Shown: positions 18,098-26,210 of the stretch, piece by piece
How the letters are laid out: each line of letters begins with the position of its first letter
How positions within the stretch are numbered: position 1 is the stretch's first letter
NCBI GenBank assembly: GCA_009839745.1
Contig: VXPE01000075.1
Span: 53,695 to 117,694, forward strand
DNA: 64,000 bases
Direction: 5' to 3'
DNA from: Candidatus Poribacteria bacterium
Lineage (GTDB): Bacteria; Poribacteria; WGA-4E; WGA-3G
Translations under genes and position numbers: made by a program
The notes under the pieces: generated by a model
What the model saw: the letters and a program-made list of their open reading frames with translations, nothing else
What the model was told of the DNA's origin: nothing
Databases searched by the model: none

Positions 18098-18208
18098 TTT
18101 CCAAATTCTTCCTTTAATTCTTCAATTAAGACGTTAACAACGCTATTCGGTTTCAATTCTCTAATGATCCGCTAATTTCAAACGAAAAATAAAAAATTAA
18201 TTTTTTTC

Positions 18209-18237
18209 TTGCATTTTAAAACTGAATATAGGATAAT
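18209..18237 (+). promoter_or_regulatory. lexA promoter
   Basis: TTGCAT (18209-18214), 17 nt, GATAAT (18232-18237), 39 nt before the lexA ATG. The surrounding DNA is very AT-rich. No E. coli-type (CTGT-N8-ACAG) or Gram-positive-type (GAAC-N4-GTTC) LexA box is visible, so the operator of this lineage is unknown. Confidence 0.5.
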
Positions 18238-18276
18238 ATATAAATATAAACTAATGCTTACTACGGGAGACTACTC

Positions 18277-18942
18277 ATGGCAAAGACCTTGACAGGTAGA
18301 CAGCGCGAAATTTTCAACTATATTCAGTCGCGTATTAAGGAAGGCTACCCACCAACGATTCGCGAGATAGGGCGCCACTTCGGTTTTTCCGAAAAGGCGG
18401 CACATGACCATCTCAATGCCCTTGAGAAGAAAAAGTATATTAACCGGGAAGATGGTAAACCTCGCGCAATTTCCATCTTAAAAGAGGCGGATCCGAAACT
18501 CGCAACCAGCAGATGGCTGGAAGGACAAAACGCAAATCTGGCGTTGGCGGAAGTATCGCGAGATGTTATAGAGATCCCCGTCTTTGGACGTGTGGCAGCC
18601 GGCGAGCCCCTCCTCGCATCGCAGAATATTGAAGGAACGCTTCCAATGCCGACACGCATGCTTAACGATTATGAGTGCTTCGCACTCCGCATCATGGGCT
18701 CGAGCATGATCGGCGTCGGAATTCTGAATGGTGATTTTGTTATTGTTAGAAAACAGTCAAACGCAGACCCAGGTGATATTGTCGTCGCGCTGGTTGAGGA
18801 CGAAGCAACCGTGAAACGCTTCTTTATTGATGGCGATCAAGTCCGGTTGCAACCGGAAAATCCAGCGATTGAACCGAACTTTTTTGATGTCAAAGACGTA
18901 ATGATACTCGGTAAAGTCATCGGTCTGCATCGAGAAATGTAG
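18277..18942 (+). CDS. lexA: LexA repressor
   Basis: 221 residues. N-terminal winged HTH (TGRQREIFNYIQSRIKEGYPPTIREIGRHFGF), then the S24 peptidase domain. The self-cleavage bond is Ala108-Gly109 (GRVAAGEP), the nucleophile Ser143 (GSSM) and the general base Lys180 (ATVKRF). It represses SOS genes until RecA-ssDNA stimulates autocleavage. Length is slightly above the usual 200 because of a linker. ATG 18277 is preceded by ACGGGAG. Confidence 0.96.
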   Translation: MAKTLTGRQREIFNYIQSRIKEGYPPTIREIGRHFGFSEKAAHDHLNALEKKKYINREDGKPRAISILKEADPKLATSRWLEGQNANLALAEVSRDVIEIPVFGRVAAGEPLLASQNIEGTLPMPTRMLNDYECFALRIMGSSMIGVGILNGDFVIVRKQSNADPGDIVVALVEDEATVKRFFIDGDQVRLQPENPAIEPNFFDVKDVMILGKVIGLHREM

Positions 18943-18972
18943 CAACGTCGGGCATCTCAATACCGCAATCTA

Positions 18973-18998
18973 ATGGGCAGAACGAAATGTCTGCCCAT
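18973..18998. terminator. Hairpin between convergent lexA and HAD genes
   Basis: ATGGGCAGA at 18973-18981 and TCTGCCCAT at 18990-18998, 8-nt loop. It lies between two converging genes, so it probably ends both transcripts, though the U-run is poor (ATTCCTCTC). Confidence 0.5.
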
Positions 18999-19013
18999 TC
19001 CTCTCAAAAACTT

Positions 19014-19829
19014 TTATTGTTCCTCCAGAAAACCGGTCAATTCGTGCAGATGAGAGAGCCAAACATCTACCATAGAGGTGTCTGGACACGGTTTCAGCTG
19101 ATCCCCAACAAGCCACGCTGTCCATAAGCCTGCGTTCTTACCGCCAACCATATCTGCAGAATAACTATCCCCAACGTAGATCGCTTGATTCGGGGCAACG
19201 CTCAATTCCGACAGAGCCGCCTCAAATATACGAGCGTCCGGCTTCGCTATCCCCAAAACCGTTGAATCTATAATCACATCCAGCAGGGGCGATAGTCCAT
19301 AATCATCACACCACCCGCGCGTGTTCCCGAAGTTATTACTAATCACAGCGAGTTGATAGGTGCCGTGAAGCGTTTCAAGCCATTTCCGATTCTCCGCGAG
19401 ACTTTTAGCGGCTCCGGCGCAAAACCATTCAACATATTCATCTTTCATTTTCTCGCTTAACCCAAGTCGTTGGTAAATCCCCACTGCAATCGCCTCAGTC
19501 GTCTCTTGCAAATTACAGCGCGCCGCATACTCAGAGGCGACCGCACCGATCGGTAGCATGGAACCGTCTTGGTAAGACCACTTAACAGAAGAATCCTGTT
19601 TTTGCAAACGCGCTGCCGCGGTGCTCACAGCGTCTTGGTAAGACCACTCAATGGAGGAATCACCGAATGCGAATTCTGTGATTGAGGCTCTATCCGCCTC
19701 GTCAAACGCTTCACGTGTAATCTCAGGATGCCGGTCGTGGATAAACTGATATGCCCGCTCCAACCAGTGGACACCATTTCCATCTAAAGTTCCGCCGAAA
19801 TCGAATACCAATGCGCGGATGTCCTTCAT
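19014..19829 (-). CDS. HAD-superfamily hydrolase with an internal 22-residue duplication
   Basis: 271 residues. HAD motif I FDFGGTLDG (second Asp in the DxxxT/V context), motif II SNNFGNT, motif III Lys in GIAKPDARIF and motif IV YVGDSYSADMVGGKNAG. The helical cap contains a tandem duplication, SSIEWSYQD and SSVKWSYQD, encoded 66 bp apart. Probably a cytosolic phosphatase for a small phosphorylated metabolite. The next gene upstream is a GT9 glycosyltransferase, so a surface-sugar intermediate is possible but unproven. Confidence 0.85.
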   Translation of the reverse strand: MKDIRALVFDFGGTLDGNGVHWLERAYQFIHDRHPEITREAFDEADRASITEFAFGDSSIEWSYQDAVSTAAARLQKQDSSVKWSYQDGSMLPIGAVASEYAARCNLQETTEAIAVGIYQRLGLSEKMKDEYVEWFCAGAAKSLAENRKWLETLHGTYQLAVISNNFGNTRGWCDDYGLSPLLDVIIDSTVLGIAKPDARIFEAALSELSVAPNQAIYVGDSYSADMVGGKNAGLWTAWLVGDQLKPCPDTSMVDVWLSHLHELTGFLEEQ

Positions 19830-19845
19830 TCAGTCTCCTTTTTTA

Positions 19846-20880
19846 TCATGTTTGGATAACACAATCCTTTTGATGTAATCTTGTTTCAACCGCTTTTACG
19901 ACTTCATCTGTTCCGATTTTTTGCATACAGAGATGTGGTGTATCTTGTCGATGACACGTCCGTTTGTAGCACGGACGACACGAGACTGACTTCTCAATGA
20001 CCGTATGTCCAACGCCATAAGGACGGTGTCGCACTGGATCTGTCGGACCGAAGAGGGATACCGTCGGCGTGCCGACAGCCGCGGCGATGTGCATAGGACC
20101 GCTATCACAGGTTAAACACACATCGCACCTCTCTAACAGCGCACCGAGCTGCAGAATCGATGTCCTTCCGACGAGATTAATTATCGGTAACGAGGCAGGT
20201 AACGCTTCTATCAGTCTCTGTTCAGCGTGTGAACCTGTTAGGACGACTTTGGCTTCTGGAAGGAGGCGTGTAATTTGCTGGATAACCTCGATGAAATTTA
20301 CGACCTCCCAGCGTTTCGTCGTCCACGTTGTGCCTAAATTAACAGCGATGAGCCGATCATCCCGTGAAACACCTTCAGCACGCAAGAGATTTTCAATGAC
20401 CTGTCGGTCCGCATCTGTATGCCAGAATTCCAAATCGTCCGATGGCGTATCAATATCGAGCAGCTGCAGCACCCGTAGATACCGATGGACCTCATGGAGG
20501 CTTGTATCATCTCGACAAGACTCCGTTAGCAGCATCCCACGTCCGTTGATGTTCGTTCCAACGCGAATTGGAATTCGCGCGAGAAAGGGGAGCAAAGCGT
20601 TTCGGAATGAGGTCGGATGCAACACCACAGCAAGATCAAAAGATATATTTCGGACCTGACGGAGGAATCTCGTGACGGATCGGACGCGTCCTTCCGTTTT
20701 TTCATCAACGATGCAGGCATCAACATAAGGGTGCGATTCCATTAAATCTGCGACGCGTGGACGCAATAGCAGCGCCAAACAGGATTCACGGAACGTCTGC
20801 TTCAGGGTGCGCAACGCCGGGGTTAGCAGCACCATATCACCGATCCAGCCACCTGTCTGGCACACCAGAATGTTTTGCAT
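19846..20880 (-). CDS. Glycosyltransferase family 9 (heptosyltransferase-like)
   Basis: 344 residues from ATG 20878-20880 (MQNILVCQTGGWIGDMVLLTPALRTLK); the longer open frame to 20970 would overlap the PHP gene. GT9 hallmarks: N-terminal GDMVLLTPAL, the central GTTWTTKRW, and the donor site CDSGPMHIAAAVGTPTVSLFGPTDPVRHRPYG. These transfer heptose or related sugars from ADP-sugar to lipopolysaccharide core in the cytoplasm, implying an LPS-type outer membrane. C-terminal Cys cluster SCRPCYKRTCH is common in this subfamily. Linked to the PHP gene (start 34 bp from its stop). Confidence 0.88.
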   Translation of the reverse strand: MQNILVCQTGGWIGDMVLLTPALRTLKQTFRESCLALLLRPRVADLMESHPYVDACIVDEKTEGRVRSVTRFLRQVRNISFDLAVVLHPTSFRNALLPFLARIPIRVGTNINGRGMLLTESCRDDTSLHEVHRYLRVLQLLDIDTPSDDLEFWHTDADRQVIENLLRAEGVSRDDRLIAVNLGTTWTTKRWEVVNFIEVIQQITRLLPEAKVVLTGSHAEQRLIEALPASLPIINLVGRTSILQLGALLERCDVCLTCDSGPMHIAAAVGTPTVSLFGPTDPVRHRPYGVGHTVIEKSVSCRPCYKRTCHRQDTPHLCMQKIGTDEVVKAVETRLHQKDCVIQT

Positions 20881-20914
20881 CACAGCACCCATGAAAACAT
20901 CAGGATGTCTTGTC

Positions 20915-21790
20915 TTAGAAGAAGAACGGGTTTGACCAAGCTTTCTTACCTGTTGCGTCTGTGACTTCAACCCGGACGTATTTCACGCCTTTCGGAATGC
21001 TATACGTTGCCTCGGTCAACAGTTCACCCGCTGGTGGTAGAATGCGACGACCGCGACTGCACTCGGATTTGAAGACAATTGATTGCGCCTCTGAACATTT
21101 AACCGTTACTTCGTTACCCTCCAGCGTCATATCCACAATTTCGGGTCCGAGTGTAGAATAGAACGCGCCTGTCCGGAGTGCTTCCATGATACTCTCAATC
21201 GTCAATTCTTGTGCCTTCACCATAATCCAGCCGTGGAAGCAGTCGTGTTCGGTGCCGTGTGCGTCGTCCGAGGCGATTCCAAGCACGGGACCCCCTCTAT
21301 CCAGCAGATCATCCCATGCCTGCTCCGAAAAGCCTTTGCCGATGCCCATACAGGTGTCGTTGTAGACTTCAATCGCGAAATAACCCTGCAAGGGTAGATA
21401 ATCTGTAATCGTATGTCCCGACCAATAGGGATGACACAAAACGGCTTCGCCGCCCTGCGCTTTAATTTCATCGAGCACCGCGTTCGGGTGCATCTTTGCA
21501 CAATTCAGGGTCTCATGAATATTAATGGCGACAAAATGATACGTCGAGCCACCATACGGATTCGACGGATGCACTTCGCTGCCTGAGATTGCCAAAAAAT
21601 CTGAAGTGCTGTAAGCGCTCACATCGTTGACTTTACGATGGTCTGTCAACACTAGAAAATCATAACCTGCTTCACGATATGCACCGAACCGGTCCGACAT
21701 GGGGAGCTGCCCATCGGACTCTGTGCTGTGACTATGTGTGTTTCCTCGGTACCATTGCCCTGGCTGGTGGAAAGGATTCGCGTTGAACAT
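20915..21790 (-). CDS. PHP-domain metal-dependent phosphoesterase (CehA/McbA-like)
   Basis: 291 residues. PHP motifs: GNTHSHSTESDGQ (HxH), LVLTDHR, SGSEVHP, LCHPYW, and DDAHG near 190, providing His/Asp ligands for two or three metals. The C-terminal 70 residues (DMTLEGNEVTVKCSEAQSIVF...VRVEVTDATGKKAWSNPFFF) form a beta-sandwich add-on typical of CehA-type enzymes. Phosphoester or carboxylic ester hydrolysis is likely; substrate unknown. ATG 21790, with AAGGAGTCATC upstream. Confidence 0.83.
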   Translation of the reverse strand: MFNANPFHQPGQWYRGNTHSHSTESDGQLPMSDRFGAYREAGYDFLVLTDHRKVNDVSAYSTSDFLAISGSEVHPSNPYGGSTYHFVAINIHETLNCAKMHPNAVLDEIKAQGGEAVLCHPYWSGHTITDYLPLQGYFAIEVYNDTCMGIGKGFSEQAWDDLLDRGGPVLGIASDDAHGTEHDCFHGWIMVKAQELTIESIMEALRTGAFYSTLGPEIVDMTLEGNEVTVKCSEAQSIVFKSECSRGRRILPPAGELLTEATYSIPKGVKYVRVEVTDATGKKAWSNPFFF

Positions 21791-21959
21791 GATGACTCCT
21801 TATTCGGTAATGGTGTGTTCAAGTTTTAGGGATAAGGCATATCAATAATTGATGAACTTCGGACATCCACATTTATTTTAGCATGTCTGTTGTCCGTTTG
21901 TCAATTTTTTCGTTGTGAGTTATTAAGGGTGAGTCGGAAGAGATCCGAAAAATAAAAGA

Positions 21960-21988
21960 TTGACAATATCGCGCTGTTATGATATAAT
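21960..21988 (+). promoter_or_regulatory. Consensus sigma-70 promoter of the UGA-containing moeB-like gene
   Basis: TTGACA (21960-21965), 17-nt spacer, TATAAT (21983-21988): a perfect match to consensus, 86 nt before the chosen start. It predicts strong constitutive transcription, which argues that the downstream gene with an in-frame UGA is not a dead pseudogene. Confidence 0.8.
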
Positions 21989-22074
21989 TGTGCTAAAGGG
22001 CAAGCGACAAAAATTTACGGAACCAGAATATGAACCCGGATCTTCATATTCCTTTTCCGCAGGAGAAAAATTTC

Positions 22075-23262
22075 ATGAAATCTTATAGGCAAATCGTTGA
22101 GGAAGCGAAAACGGAAATCCCGGAGTTAACCGTCGACGAAGTAAAAAGTGAACAGGACAAAGACAGCGATTTCGTGCTACTTGATGTCCGTGACGAGGAC
22201 GAATATCGCGCGGGCTATATTCCGAACGCCGTGCACGTCACACGAGGTATGCTGGAATTCTCAGTTGAAAACTACATTCCCGATCGAAACCAAAAGGTTA
22301 TCGTCTATTGTGCAGCAGGACTCCGTTCGCTCCTCGCTGCCAAATCCTTACGCGAAATGGGTTACACCGATACCATCTCTCTTGCGGGTGGATATCGCGA
22401 TTGGATGGCGGCGGGTTACCCAACTGCACAAGATAAACCGATGACCCATGAGCAACTTGATCGCTACAGTCGCCACTTTATGCTCACTGAAGTTGGGGAA
22501 CAGGGGCAAGCGAAACTCCTCGATGCTAAAGTCTTAATGGTTGGAGCAGGCGGATTAGGTTCACCCGCTGGCGTGTATCTCGGTGCCGCCGGTGTTGGAC
22601 ATCTCGGTATTATCGATTCCGATGTTGTGGAACTCAGCAACCTCCAACGTCAGATCCTTCACCGCACAGAATCGGTCGGCACACCGAAGGTTCAATCCGC
22701 AACCACGACAATCAAGTCACTGAACCCTGATATCGACATCACACCGTATAATCTCCGCTTGACTGCGGATAACGTCGAAGAAATCTTCTCGGAATACGAC
22801 CTGATTGTTGACGGATGCGATAACTTCGCGACCCGTTATCTCGTTAACGATGCTGCTGTGTTGATGAACAAACCGGTTGTTCACGGCAGTATTTTCCAAT
22901 TTGAGGGACAGGTGACCCTCTTTAAACCGCACGAGGGACCGTGCTACCGATGCATGTATCCGACCCCGCCCCCGCCGGGTATGGTGCCCAGCTGAAGCGA
23001 AGCCGGTGTCCTGGGCGTGCTCCCAGGCGTAATTGGTGTTATGATGGCAACCGAAGCGATTAAATACATTATCGGTATCGGTGAACCTCTTATCGGTCGG
23101 CTCATCCTATACGACGCACTCAGCATGACCTATCGCGAAATGAAAATCAGCCGAGATGAGAATTGCCCACTTTGCGGGGATAATCCCGTCATTACAGAAT
23201 TGATTGACGATTACGATGTCGCAGCGGAAAATCCTGATACCTTTGCGCCCGCTGCCGATTAA
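22075..23262 (+). CDS. Rhodanese-MoeB/ThiF adenylyltransferase, predicted selenoprotein (in-frame UGA at codon 307)
   Basis: The frame stays open across a single TGA (22993-22995) to TAA at 23260-23262, giving 395 residues. ATG 22075 is chosen because GCAGGAGAAAAATTTC precedes it; ATG 22030 is an alternative. Residues 15-118 are a rhodanese domain with active-site Cys79 (CAAGLR). Residues 125-395 are an E1-like adenylyltransferase: GAGGLGSP (157-164), arginine motif NLQRQ, DGCDN, zinc ligands Cys290/Cys293 and Cys363/Cys366. The context PPPPGMVPS-UGA-SEAGVLGVLPG places UGA exactly where homologues have the catalytic Cys (PSCAEAG; equivalent to E. coli ThiF Cys184). A SECIS-like hairpin follows. 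Function: activates a ubiquitin-like sulfur carrier C-terminus for sulfur transfer. Rhodanese first, MoeB second is the reverse of MOCS3/Uba4. Confidence 0.85.
22993..23027 (+). promoter_or_regulatory. UGA selenocysteine codon and bacterial SECIS-like hairpin
   Basis: UGA at 22993-22995 is followed after 14 nt by a perfect 6-bp stem CCUGGG (23010-23015) / CCCAGG (23022-23027) with the 6-nt loop CGUGCU. The loop begins 21 nt after UGA and has a G in its second position, within the published general features of bacterial SECIS elements (about 16-37 nt, a G among the first two loop bases). A short lower GCC/GGU pairing is possible. Recognition by SelB is inference. Confidence 0.7.
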
Positions 23263-23311
23263 CCCTTAGCACTCGATTTTGTGATCGAGACGCCTCCGAG
23301 GAGAAACGTAT

Positions 23312-23554
23312 ATGCTACCTTGTCCTGATTGTAATAATCCGTTGACGCAGTTTCCAATTGAAAAAGACGGTGTAGATATGGTCAGTTGTGACAGTTGTTA
23401 CGGTGTATGGCTTGTGTATCCGGGTGATGATCTCGATCGTATAGATAACGTCACTTTTGATGATCTCGTTGAAGCTTACGGCACTGAGTATCCGATTGAT
23501 GTTGACCCCGGGACCGTCGAACTCCCCGAAGAAGTCGAAGACGCATTGATGTAG
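23312..23554 (+). CDS. Small zinc-ribbon protein
   Basis: 80 residues. The N-terminal MLPCPDCNNPLTQF...VSCDSCYGVWL is a TFIIB-type zinc ribbon (CPxC and CxxC with a W/L tail), and the C-terminal half is strongly acidic. ATG 23312 has GAGGAG 10 nt upstream. It starts 49 bp after the selenoprotein gene and is probably co-transcribed. A role as adaptor or regulator in sulfur transfer is only contextual. It has no C-terminal GG, so it is not the sulfur carrier. Confidence 0.7.
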   Translation: MLPCPDCNNPLTQFPIEKDGVDMVSCDSCYGVWLVYPGDDLDRIDNVTFDDLVEAYGTEYPIDVDPGTVELPEEVEDALM

Positions 23555-23612
23555 AGGGACTACATATTTTCTTTCAGATTTTAACGGAAAAAAAGTAGCA
23601 CGTTTTTTTTGA

Positions 23613-23624
23613 ATGTGCTATAAT
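23613..23624 (+). promoter_or_regulatory. Extended -10 promoter before the secreted protein gene
   Basis: TGTGCTATAAT gives an extended -10 (TGnTATAAT, -10 at 23619-23624), 37 nt before ATG 23661. No good -35 is seen. AGCAC/GTGCT arms (23596 and 23615 regions) flank a T-run. Confidence 0.4.
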
Positions 23625-23660
23625 AACTTTAATCCACTCTTCTAAGGAGGTTTGTTGTTA

Positions 23661-24365
23661 ATGCGAACTATCATTTTATTGGCGATGCTGAGTCTCATTG
23701 TCTCACCAGCATTCGCACAGAAATATATCAGCTGGGAAGCCGAGGACTTTAACGATTCAAACGGCACAAAATTTGAAGTCTTTGATGTCCCGACCGATAA
23801 CCCTGGGAACGCTGCTGAAGGTGTAGACGATTACACCGTCACAGAAGCATCCGGGGGTGCTTACATCGGTTCACACAATGGGACTGGAAACGATGGTGGT
23901 GACTGGGTAAAATACGAATTCACAGTTGAAGCAGACGATTGGCATTTCTGGGGGCGTGTGATTGCCCCTTCAGTTGCCGATAACTCCTGTTTCTGGGCAT
24001 TCGATGCCGCTGATGGTGATGTCGAATCTGCGAATAACGCTACCATGAACATCTGGGATTTCTTTGAAGTAGAATCACTTCGAGTTAACTATACAACCGA
24101 TTGGGTCTGGTTTCGGTTGAACACGCGCGACGGTCCTTTTGAAGGAACTGAACTCGTCCAGCACGGTGACGATCCTGTTCCCGTGGAACTGGATGATGGT
24201 GATCACACATTTCACCTCGCGCATCGCGAAGACGGGACATACGTTGATAAATTTTTCGCGACAACGGATGTCGAATTCAATCCGAATGAAACCGATCCGC
24301 AGACTGCTGTTGAAGCGCAAAACAAACTTACGACAACTTGGGGTGCGCTCAAAGGCGGATTCTAA
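23661..24365 (+). CDS. Secreted beta-sandwich (CBM-like) protein with a TTTWGxLK tail
   Basis: 234 residues from ATG 23661, with AAGGAGG 10 nt upstream. Signal peptide 1-20 (ending AFAQ). The mature part, KYISWEAEDFNDSNGTKFEVF...GGAYIGSHNGTGNDGGDWVKYEFTVEADDWHFWGRV, resembles carbohydrate-binding modules of the CBM6/35 type, which bind sugars through aromatic and calcium sites. It ends EAQNKLTTTWGALKGGF; a similar ending is encoded at 32600-32665. Substrate unknown. A strong terminator follows. Confidence 0.7.
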   Translation: MRTIILLAMLSLIVSPAFAQKYISWEAEDFNDSNGTKFEVFDVPTDNPGNAAEGVDDYTVTEASGGAYIGSHNGTGNDGGDWVKYEFTVEADDWHFWGRVIAPSVADNSCFWAFDAADGDVESANNATMNIWDFFEVESLRVNYTTDWVWFRLNTRDGPFEGTELVQHGDDPVPVELDDGDHTFHLAHREDGTYVDKFFATTDVEFNPNETDPQTAVEAQNKLTTTWGALKGGF

Positions 24366-24380
24366 GGTAAACAAACACTT

Positions 24381-24415
24381 AAAAGCACCCACCCGCTGGG
24401 TGCTTTTATTTTTTT
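24381..24415 (+). terminator. Rho-independent terminator
   Basis: AAAAGCACCC (24381-24390), 7-nt loop, GGGTGCTTTT (24398-24407), then a T-rich tract to 24415. It ends the transcript of the secreted protein gene. Confidence 0.9.
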
Positions 24416-24445
24416 AATCGCTACCAACAACGCGACTCGCTCAAT

Positions 24446-26128
24446 GTGAAAGTAGAAACCCTCCTACTTACCTCTCTGATACTTATCTGCTGTGCTGTGA
24501 TACCGTCCACTGCTGAAACGAGACTCCACTTCACAGACCAGACGCAGCAAGCAGGTATCCATTTCAAACACACCAACGGCGCATCTAAAGAGAAATATCT
24601 ACCGGAAACAATGGGATCTGGCGGACTCTTTCTTGACTACAATAACGATGGACATCTCGACATCTATCTCGTCAACAGTGGCACACTCAGCGGAACGTCC
24701 CAACCCTACAGGCATCCTAACCACGCAAACGTCCTCTATCGCAATACAGGTGATGGGACATTCGTTGACGTCACTGCAGAAGCGGGACTTCAACACAACT
24801 ACGGTTACGGCATGGGATGTCTCGCCGCAGACTACGACAATGACGGGGATGCCGACCTTTATCTCACGAACTTCGGCAGAAATCAACTCTATCGTAACAA
24901 CGGCGACGGCACTTTCACAGACGTTACGTCACACGCCGGTGTTGGAGATGGCAATTGGAGTGTGAGCGCGTCTTTCGGGGATTTTGACCTCGACGGACAC
25001 CTTGATCTCTATGTAGCAAACTATTTAGATTATCAATTAGAGACCGCTCATGCGTGCTTTCTACAGGGCGTTCATATCTATTGTGGTCCGCATGAATACC
25101 CGGGTGCGCGTGATACACTCTATCGTAACAACGGCGATGGCACCTTCACAGACGTTACAACTCGGGCAGGAGTTCACAACACCGGTAAAGGGTTGGGAGT
25201 GCTCTTTACTGACTATAACAACGACGGGTATCCTGACATTTTCGTTGCGAACGATGCCGTTCCCGATTTCCTTTACCAGAACAACAAGGATGGCACGTTC
25301 ACGGATGTCGCTATCGCTGCAGGGGTTGCCTATAATTCAGAAGGGCGTGCAACGGCGAGTATGGGGATCGCTTCGGGGGATTACGATAACGACGGCATTC
25401 AGGATCTCTTCGTTACGAATTTCTCTCTGGAAATCAATAGCCTTTTTCGCAACGATAATGACGGCTTTTATACGATGACCACCTTTGAAGTAGGACTCGC
25501 TGATCCGAGTTTCTCAAAACTCGGCTTCGGCACCCAGTTCCTTGACGCAGATAACGACGGGACACTCGAATTGTTCGTCGCAAATGGACACGTGTGGGAC
25601 AACGTATCACAGATTACGCCATCGCTCTCCTACGGGCAACACTGCCAGATTTTTGGGAACACAGGAACAGGACAATTCAGAGATTTATCTGAGACGGCGG
25701 GTCGGTTCTTCAAACGTTCCATTGTCGCACGCGGGGTCGCCGTTGGTGATTATAACAACGATGGCGCGACGGATATCCTCGTCACCTGTTGTGGTGAACC
25801 CCCAATTTTGCTACGAAACGATTCCCAAGTAGACGACTGGGTGAAAATTCGACTCGTCGGCACGCAAGGGAATCGCGATGGAATCGGCGCGAAGGTATGG
25901 ATACATACAGACGAAATGACACTGTTCAGGGAGGTAACGTGTGGTGGAAGTTACGCCTCTGGTAGTGAGCAAACGCTACTCTTCGGCATCGGTGCGCAAA
26001 AGACACTTCAATCCATCGAAGTCAAATGGCGAAGCGGACATACTCAGACGCTGGATTTCTCAGATGCCGAGAGTCCCGTAAATCAAACCATCTATATTAC
26101 CGAGAAATTGAATGACCCCATGAATTAG
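24446..26128 (+). CDS. Secreted FG-GAP/ASPIC-UnbV (CRTAC1-type) protein
   Basis: 560 residues from GTG 24446, with a signal peptide (about 1-23). The body is a seven-bladed propeller built of repeats of the form GDYDNDGxxDLxVTNxxxNxLYRNNGDGTFTDVT, whose DxDxDG loops bind calcium. The last 90 residues (LVGTQGNRDGIGAKVWI...REVTCGGSYASGSEQTLLFGIG..SIEVKWRSGHTQTL) are the ASPIC/UnbV domain. Related proteins are extracellular and common in Planctomycetes and Poribacteria; the molecular role is unknown. Two more members are encoded at 39398 and 44155. Confidence 0.88.
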   Translation: MKVETLLLTSLILICCAVIPSTAETRLHFTDQTQQAGIHFKHTNGASKEKYLPETMGSGGLFLDYNNDGHLDIYLVNSGTLSGTSQPYRHPNHANVLYRNTGDGTFVDVTAEAGLQHNYGYGMGCLAADYDNDGDADLYLTNFGRNQLYRNNGDGTFTDVTSHAGVGDGNWSVSASFGDFDLDGHLDLYVANYLDYQLETAHACFLQGVHIYCGPHEYPGARDTLYRNNGDGTFTDVTTRAGVHNTGKGLGVLFTDYNNDGYPDIFVANDAVPDFLYQNNKDGTFTDVAIAAGVAYNSEGRATASMGIASGDYDNDGIQDLFVTNFSLEINSLFRNDNDGFYTMTTFEVGLADPSFSKLGFGTQFLDADNDGTLELFVANGHVWDNVSQITPSLSYGQHCQIFGNTGTGQFRDLSETAGRFFKRSIVARGVAVGDYNNDGATDILVTCCGEPPILLRNDSQVDDWVKIRLVGTQGNRDGIGAKVWIHTDEMTLFREVTCGGSYASGSEQTLLFGIGAQKTLQSIEVKWRSGHTQTLDFSDAESPVNQTIYITEKLNDPMN

Positions 26129-26129
26129 G

Positions 26130-26158
26130 TTGACATTATTCGTTTCTGCGCGTATAAT
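26130..26158 (+). promoter_or_regulatory. Consensus sigma-70 promoter of cysC
   Basis: TTGACA (26130-26135), 17 nt, TATAAT (26153-26158). Transcription would begin near 26165, which rules against the in-frame TTG at 26169 and supports ATG 26211 as start. Confidence 0.8.
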
Positions 26159-26210
26159 AATAGGATGATTGTATCTGACGATAGAGGCATATTTGGAACG
26201 TCTCAATTTT

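Noticed and set aside
20881..20970. Longer start for the GT9 gene
   Set aside because: It would overlap the PHP gene by 56 bp and add a polar extension (KSQTQQVRKLGQTRSS) ahead of the normal GT9 first strand MQNILVCQTGG.
22993..22995. Treating the moeB-like gene as a simple nonsense pseudogene or as two separate genes
   Set aside because: The frame is open on both sides, both halves keep all family motifs including the second zinc CxxC, the UGA is exactly at the catalytic Cys and a hairpin with SECIS spacing follows. Sequencing error remains possible and is stated as a refutation route.
26169..26210. Upstream TTG start for cysC
   Set aside because: It lies about 10 nt after the -10 hexamer of a consensus promoter, leaving no leader; ATG 26211 matches the usual N-terminus of APS kinase.
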